A stretch of DNA of 64,000 bases from positions 1,984,001 through 2,048,000 of the forward strand of contig CP060499.1 of the NCBI GenBank assembly GCA_024760525.1. Direction: 5' to 3'. Position 1 is the stretch's first letter. The number at the start of each line of letters is the position of its first letter. Source of the stretch: Nitrospira sp. GTDB lineage: Bacteria > Nitrospirota > Nitrospiria > Nitrospirales > Nitrospiraceae. The position numbers were made by a program, and so were the translations under genes. The notes below the pieces were generated by a model. It was not told the origin of the DNA and made no database searches. It saw only the letters and a list, made by a program, of their open reading frames with translations. This document shows positions 60,061 through 64,000 of the stretch, one piece after another.

Positions 60061-61596
60061 CTACATAGGCTCAACGGGAGCGAGGTTTGTATTGGCCGGC
60101 CCATTGAGGACGGTTCCATAGCAGTCGAATCGTGATCCATGACAGGGGCAGTCCCATGTCGTTTCATTTTCATTCCATCGGACGAGACATCCGAGATGTG
60201 GACATACCGCTGATCGCTGATGGACCTGTCCCTCCTTATCGCGATAGACAGCCAGTTTGCTCAATCCACTGCGGACAATCGCGCCTTGTCCTGGTCGAAT
60301 CTCACTAATTGAGCCCACTCCACCCGGCGTCACCCAATCCGCAAATTGTGCGCCGACGTTGGCATTCTCGCGGGCAAATTCCATCCCCGCAGAAATCCGC
60401 ACCCGTGCCGGATCGTACAAGTCGGCCCACGGGTTCTTACGGCCACGAATCAAGTCGGTCAACAGGATGCCCGCGATCGTGCCATGCGTCATGCCCATAC
60501 CGGAGTCGCCCGTGACGATATAGACATTGGGATGATCGCCTGGATTTCGGCCGATGAATGCGAGGCCATCAATCGACTCCATGATCTGTCCCGACCAGGT
60601 ATAAGTGAACGACCCGGCTTGTGGAAACCAGGTGTGGGTCCATGCGACCAGGCGTGCATATCGATTGACCGCGTCATCGGCCTGGCCGGTCTTATGGTCT
60701 TCTCCCCCGACGAGAAGGAGATCATCGTTTTCGTCGGAAGGTTGGAGCCGTACATAGTGATAGGGATCCTCCGTATCCCAATACAGCCCGTCGGGGATGC
60801 TGTGACGAGGAATACGAAATCCGACGACATAGGACCGGTAGGCCGCCTGTTTCGTGTGCATCGTGACCCAATCGTTCACCGGTGTATTCGTCGCCACAAT
60901 GAGAGAAGTTGCCGTGACGATTCCTCCCGAGGTGGTCCGCACGCGCGCGATCGCTCCTCCTTCTATCGTGGCGGCATGAGTCTGCGTATAGATGTGGCCT
61001 CCGCGCTTCGTGACGGCGTCGGCGAGCCCGAGAAGGTATTTCAATGGGTGAAGCTGCCCTTGCTCCGGAAACAGGAGACACGGCCGGCTCACTGAGGCCA
61101 CCGGTGTTCTGTCCAGCAAGGTGACGTCGGTGAGGCCAGCCCGGCGAGCGGCCTCCATTTCCTCACGAAGAACCTGGAGTTCTTGACCCGGCGAGAGCAC
61201 GAGATACCCGGGCACCCGCAACCAGTCGCAGTCGATCTTCTCGTCCTGAATCGTTTGCTCGATTCGCCGGATAGCGGCGGTGTGGCTCGCGGCTGTCAAC
61301 TGGGCTCCCTGTTCGCCATGGAGACGCTCGATATGTGTGTAGCGATCGTCTATGGCATTGGCCAGATGGGCGGTCGTCCGTCCGGTTTCTCCGCTTCCCA
61401 GTTCGCCATCTTCCAGCACGACGACCGACACGCCTTCCCGAGCGAGCATGTAGGCCACGCTTATTCCGGCCATGCCGCCACCGACAATGCAAACATCGGT
61501 ATGGACGGACCCGGTCAATGAAGGATAGGTCTGCGGTCGGTCACTCAGTGGCCAGGCTGATTGATTCTGTCCCGGTGCGGAATTCTGTGTTTTCAT
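60061..61596 (-). CDS. FAD-dependent oxidoreductase with C-terminal Rieske domain
   Basis: About 511 aa. The N-terminal 380 residues are a DAO-type FAD domain (VCIVGGGMAGISVAYMLARE), and the C-terminal about 90 are a Rieske [2Fe-2S] domain with ligands in CPHLGC and CPCHGSRF. The architecture is the known gamma-glutamylputrescine-oxidase-like/Rieske fusion found in many bacteria; its substrate is unknown. The ATG at 61596 is used; the frame also opens at 61650. Confidence 0.87.
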   Translation of the reverse strand: MKTQNSAPGQNQSAWPLSDRPQTYPSLTGSVHTDVCIVGGGMAGISVAYMLAREGVSVVVLEDGELGSGETGRTTAHLANAIDDRYTHIERLHGEQGAQLTAASHTAAIRRIEQTIQDEKIDCDWLRVPGYLVLSPGQELQVLREEMEAARRAGLTDVTLLDRTPVASVSRPCLLFPEQGQLHPLKYLLGLADAVTKRGGHIYTQTHAATIEGGAIARVRTTSGGIVTATSLIVATNTPVNDWVTMHTKQAAYRSYVVGFRIPRHSIPDGLYWDTEDPYHYVRLQPSDENDDLLLVGGEDHKTGQADDAVNRYARLVAWTHTWFPQAGSFTYTWSGQIMESIDGLAFIGRNPGDHPNVYIVTGDSGMGMTHGTIAGILLTDLIRGRKNPWADLYDPARVRISAGMEFARENANVGAQFADWVTPGGVGSISEIRPGQGAIVRSGLSKLAVYRDKEGQVHQRSAVCPHLGCLVRWNENETTWDCPCHGSRFDCYGTVLNGPANTNLAPVEPM

Positions 61597-61809
61597 AGTC
61601 AATGGTGCCCCACTCCTAAAGATGTTGAACAGTGTGTCGTCTGTTCGCATTCTAGCGAGAACCAGCGAAGCCTATTCACTCGGCGAAACCCTGGTTGGTT
61701 CCTAGTCACGCAAAGATCGTTCAGATGGCATGCGGGGTGTCATCATCGCGCCGACGAAGTGGACATGGACGCGGCAATGGGCTATGAAAGGAGAGAAGGG
61801 AAGACTCTT

Positions 61810-62652
61810 ATGATGAACATGACGACCTACAATCAAGTTTCCGTTCCTTCCTTCATGTACGGAACGGCGTGGAAAAAGGAGGCGACGACCGAGCTGGTGT
61901 TGCAAGCGGTGAATGCCGGATTCACCGCCATCGATACGGCCAATCAGCTGGTCCATTACGATGAAGCGCGGGTCGGGGAGGCACTGCTGAAATTGGCTCA
62001 GCACGGGATGACCCGCGAACGGCTGTTCCTCCAGACCAAGTTCACCCCGATCAACGGCCAGGATCATCGTCTTCCATACGATGCGCGAGCGACCATCACC
62101 GCGCAGGTGCAGCAGTCCTTCGCCAGTTCCTTGGCGCATCTCCACACCGACTATCTCGACTCGTACGTGCTGCACGGGCCTTATTCCCGGCGCGGCTTAG
62201 GAACTGAGGATTGGGAAGTTTGGGCGGCGATCGAATCCCTCTATGAGTCGGGAAAGACAAAAATGATCGGAATCAGCAACGTCACGGCCGACCAGCTGAC
62301 CTTGCTCTGCATGAAGGCCAAGCACAAACCGATGGTGGTCCAGAACCGGTGTTACGCCGCGTTCGGTTGGGACAAAGAGGTGCGGGAAATTTGCCGGACA
62401 CACCGCATCATTTATGAAGGCTTCTCGCTTCAGACCGCGAATCGCGAAGTATTTGCCGATCAAGAAATTCGAGCCATGGCGGCACGGTACGAGGTGACAC
62501 TGGCTCAACTCATTTTCCGATTTGCAATGCAGGTCGGTATGTTGCCTTTGACCGGCACGACGAACCCTCAGCATATGAAGGAAGATCTGCTATCGGATCG
62601 CTTCACCCTGCTGTCGGAAGAGGTTGGACAAATCGAAACCATCGGTCTCTAA
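61810..62652 (+). CDS. Aldo/keto reductase
   Basis: A 280-aa NADPH-dependent reductase with FTAIDTANQLVHYDEARVGEA (catalytic Asp and the Tyr/His region), TDYLDSYVLHGPY, and ISNVTADQL. In most members the tyrosine is in DTAxxY; here the spacing reads AIDTANQLVHYDE. The ATG at 61810 has AAGGAGAG upstream. It is divergent from the DAO-Rieske gene. Confidence 0.87.
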   Translation: MMNMTTYNQVSVPSFMYGTAWKKEATTELVLQAVNAGFTAIDTANQLVHYDEARVGEALLKLAQHGMTRERLFLQTKFTPINGQDHRLPYDARATITAQVQQSFASSLAHLHTDYLDSYVLHGPYSRRGLGTEDWEVWAAIESLYESGKTKMIGISNVTADQLTLLCMKAKHKPMVVQNRCYAAFGWDKEVREICRTHRIIYEGFSLQTANREVFADQEIRAMAARYEVTLAQLIFRFAMQVGMLPLTGTTNPQHMKEDLLSDRFTLLSEEVGQIETIGL

Positions 62653-62675
62653 CAGGACACCTGCCTGCGACCGCC

Positions 62676-63152
62676 ATGAGATTCCTGATCAAGCGTATTT
62701 ATGAGCCGGCGGCAGAAACCGATGGGTTTCGTGTTCTGGTCGATAGACTGTGGCCGCGAGGGGTTTCAAAAGCTAAAGCAAAGCTTGATATCTGGATGCC
62801 TGATGTCGGTCCTTCCACAGCTCTACGCCAGTGGTTCGACCATGATCCCGTTAGATGGACGGAATTCCGCGGCCGCTATCACGCCGAACTGAAAAAGAAA
62901 GCGGCACTTCTCGCCACGATTAAAAGACAGACGCAGAAAGGCCCCGTCACATTGCTCTATTCCGCCAAGGATGAGCGGCACAACCAGGCCGTCGCGCTCC
63001 GGAGCCTTTTAACGAATCAGGCGGTATTACTCCGACGTAAACGCCGATATGTTCCGGAGGGAGCGCGGCGCAAGGCGAAATCGAATGCCACATTGGGCGG
63101 AAAGGAAAGAGTCGCCGCGGTTCATCCTGATAGTCGTCACGGCAAGCGATGA
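62676..63152 (+). CDS. DUF488 family protein
   Basis: A 158-aa protein with the DUF488 pattern KRIYEPAAETDGFRVLVDRL, then WPRGVSKAKA and VTLLYSAKDERHNQAVAL. It begins 24 nt after the aldo/keto-reductase stop. Family function unknown. Confidence 0.85.
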   Translation: MRFLIKRIYEPAAETDGFRVLVDRLWPRGVSKAKAKLDIWMPDVGPSTALRQWFDHDPVRWTEFRGRYHAELKKKAALLATIKRQTQKGPVTLLYSAKDERHNQAVALRSLLTNQAVLLRRKRRYVPEGARRKAKSNATLGGKERVAAVHPDSRHGKR

Positions 63153-63224
63153 CCGCCGTGCCTGATGCTTCGCGAGAGGTACCTCCCGAAGGAAGGTACC
63201 CCTCGAAGCGAGGCAAGGGAGGAG

Positions 63225-64000
63225 CTAGTTGAGCGGATGAACCACGCCGGCAAACTTCAAAAGATCCGTGATCTCGAAGTCTCCGCGTGCGGCGGACGGC
63301 AGGGTCGGTTTCCAATTCCGGTTTACGGACAGATAGGAATCTTTATCAGCTTGTAATAAGCCGATGAACACTTCGCCGACAATGCGGCTTCCGACGGGTC
63401 CCAGCCGCTTCCCACTCTCGAGAACTTCCGCTTCCTTCAAAATGTAGTACCAGAGCGGCGTGCTCTTGTCCATCCCGTAGGGAGCCAGTTCTGAGAGTTG
63501 CGCCTGACTCAGGACTCGGACGTTCATCACACGTGCAATGGCTTGCCCCGAGGGAATGCCGAAGTTGACATGCCTCATGAGGTTGCGGGAGGCCAGCGAC
63601 TGGATACCGTCATTCGGCATGCCAGGCGCCGGTCCGCGCGATCCGAGCAGGTGCATCAAAGGAGATGAGAGCTTGCTGTCGATCTCCTTGTTGGGGCGCA
63701 CGTTCCCGTCACCGAAATTGAAGAACGTCTGCCAGTCGACGAACCGGCGCGCCGCCCGCTTGCCGCCCCGCATGTCGTTGGGATCGGTCGCATGTGGCTC
63801 TGCCGAGTCATCGAAGATGAAGGTGAAAAACTCGCTGCCGGGAGCCGGACCGAAGTTCACCCGGTAGCTGGGCCTCACTTGGGAATGGCCGAACCGGTAT
63901 GCCGCCACGGCGAATTCCACCGGAATCAACGGCTCACGAACCGCATTTCGGAACAAGCCGTCTTGACTGCGATCGTTTACATCGTAAAAACGTGGACCGT
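63225..64000 (-). CDS. Heme peroxidase family protein (5' end outside window)
   Basis: The frame is open to the right edge: upstream of the TTG at 63956 it continues GPRFYDVNDRSQDG, so the start lies beyond the window. The visible 258 residues match animal-type heme peroxidases: VAAYRFGHSQVRPSY carries the proximal-His motif, followed by ASRNLMRHVNFGIPSGQAIA. Such proteins occur free-standing in bacteria and make hypohalous acid or oxidise small molecules. Its signal sequence, if any, is not in view. Confidence 0.85.
   Translation of the reverse strand, partial: GPRFYDVNDRSQDGLFRNAVREPLIPVEFAVAAYRFGHSQVRPSYRVNFGPAPGSEFFTFIFDDSAEPHATDPNDMRGGKRAARRFVDWQTFFNFGDGNVRPNKEIDSKLSSPLMHLLGSRGPAPGMPNDGIQSLASRNLMRHVNFGIPSGQAIARVMNVRVLSQAQLSELAPYGMDKSTPLWYYILKEAEVLESGKRLGPVGSRIVGEVFIGLLQADKDSYLSVNRNWKPTLPSAARGDFEITDLLKFAGVVHPLN

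Overview
The window looks like chromosome of a GC-rich, Gram-negative, diderm bacterium. It encodes lipid A synthesis (LpxD), LPS export permeases (LptF/LptG), outer-membrane beta-barrels and lipoproteins. The gene mix and protein style (fused glycolate-oxidase-type flavo/Fe-S protein, RuBisCO-like protein, many small orphan lipoproteins, many toxin-antitoxin fragments) resemble Nitrospira (Nitrospirota). That assignment is inference; there is no rRNA or other decisive marker in the window.

Region by region. 1-4.7 kb (minus strand): envelope lipid block lptF-lptG-fabF-acp-lpxD, with an acyl carrier protein carrying an unusual basic tail. 5.0-11.5 kb: cold-shock gene with a structured leader, a large TPR protein, a 2-hydroxyacid dehydrogenase, a 945-aa FAD/Fe-S oxidoreductase and a MoaD/ThiS-like small protein. 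11.7-23 kb: an accessory region with a deleted four-helix-bundle pseudogene, a nucleotidyltransferase/small-protein pair, two DUF4258-like/DUF2283 pairs (one frameshifted), orphan ribbon-helix-helix, HigA and DUF433 genes, an HTH remnant joined to an N-terminally deleted hsdR, a PD-(D/E)XK-like nuclease candidate overlapping hsdR, a truncated second copy of yjbQ, and hicBA. Its hsdR part is visibly more AT-rich than its surroundings.

23-31.8 kb: dienelactone hydrolase, a geranylgeranyl-reductase-type flavoprotein, a beta-barrel protein, a signal-peptidase-like protein lacking both catalytic residues, and a partner-switching set (membrane MHYT-PAS-PP2C-HATPase protein plus two STAS proteins). 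32-46.7 kb: mainly housekeeping or metabolic genes (DEAD-box helicase, FAD amine-oxidase family, OPT transporter, RuBisCO-like protein, HrpB, glucose-6-phosphate dehydrogenase, MFS transporter, TerC). 46.7-49 kb: a sigma-54 activator without a receiver domain between two gene-poor, AT-rich stretches. 49-64 kb: a YD/RHS-like secreted protein, small membrane proteins, hemerythrin, PrfC, a Sel1 protein, a lysine-catabolism-like operon (saccharopine dehydrogenase, aminoadipate-semialdehyde dehydrogenase, VOC protein), a DAO-Rieske oxidoreductase, an aldo/keto reductase, DUF488, and a heme peroxidase running off the right edge.

No tRNA, rRNA, CRISPR array or complete insertion sequence was recognised by eye. 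The observations most worth following are the catalytically dead signal-peptidase-like protein, the hsdR/nuclease scar in the toxin-antitoxin-rich island, the tailed ACP, and the fused partner-switching regulator.
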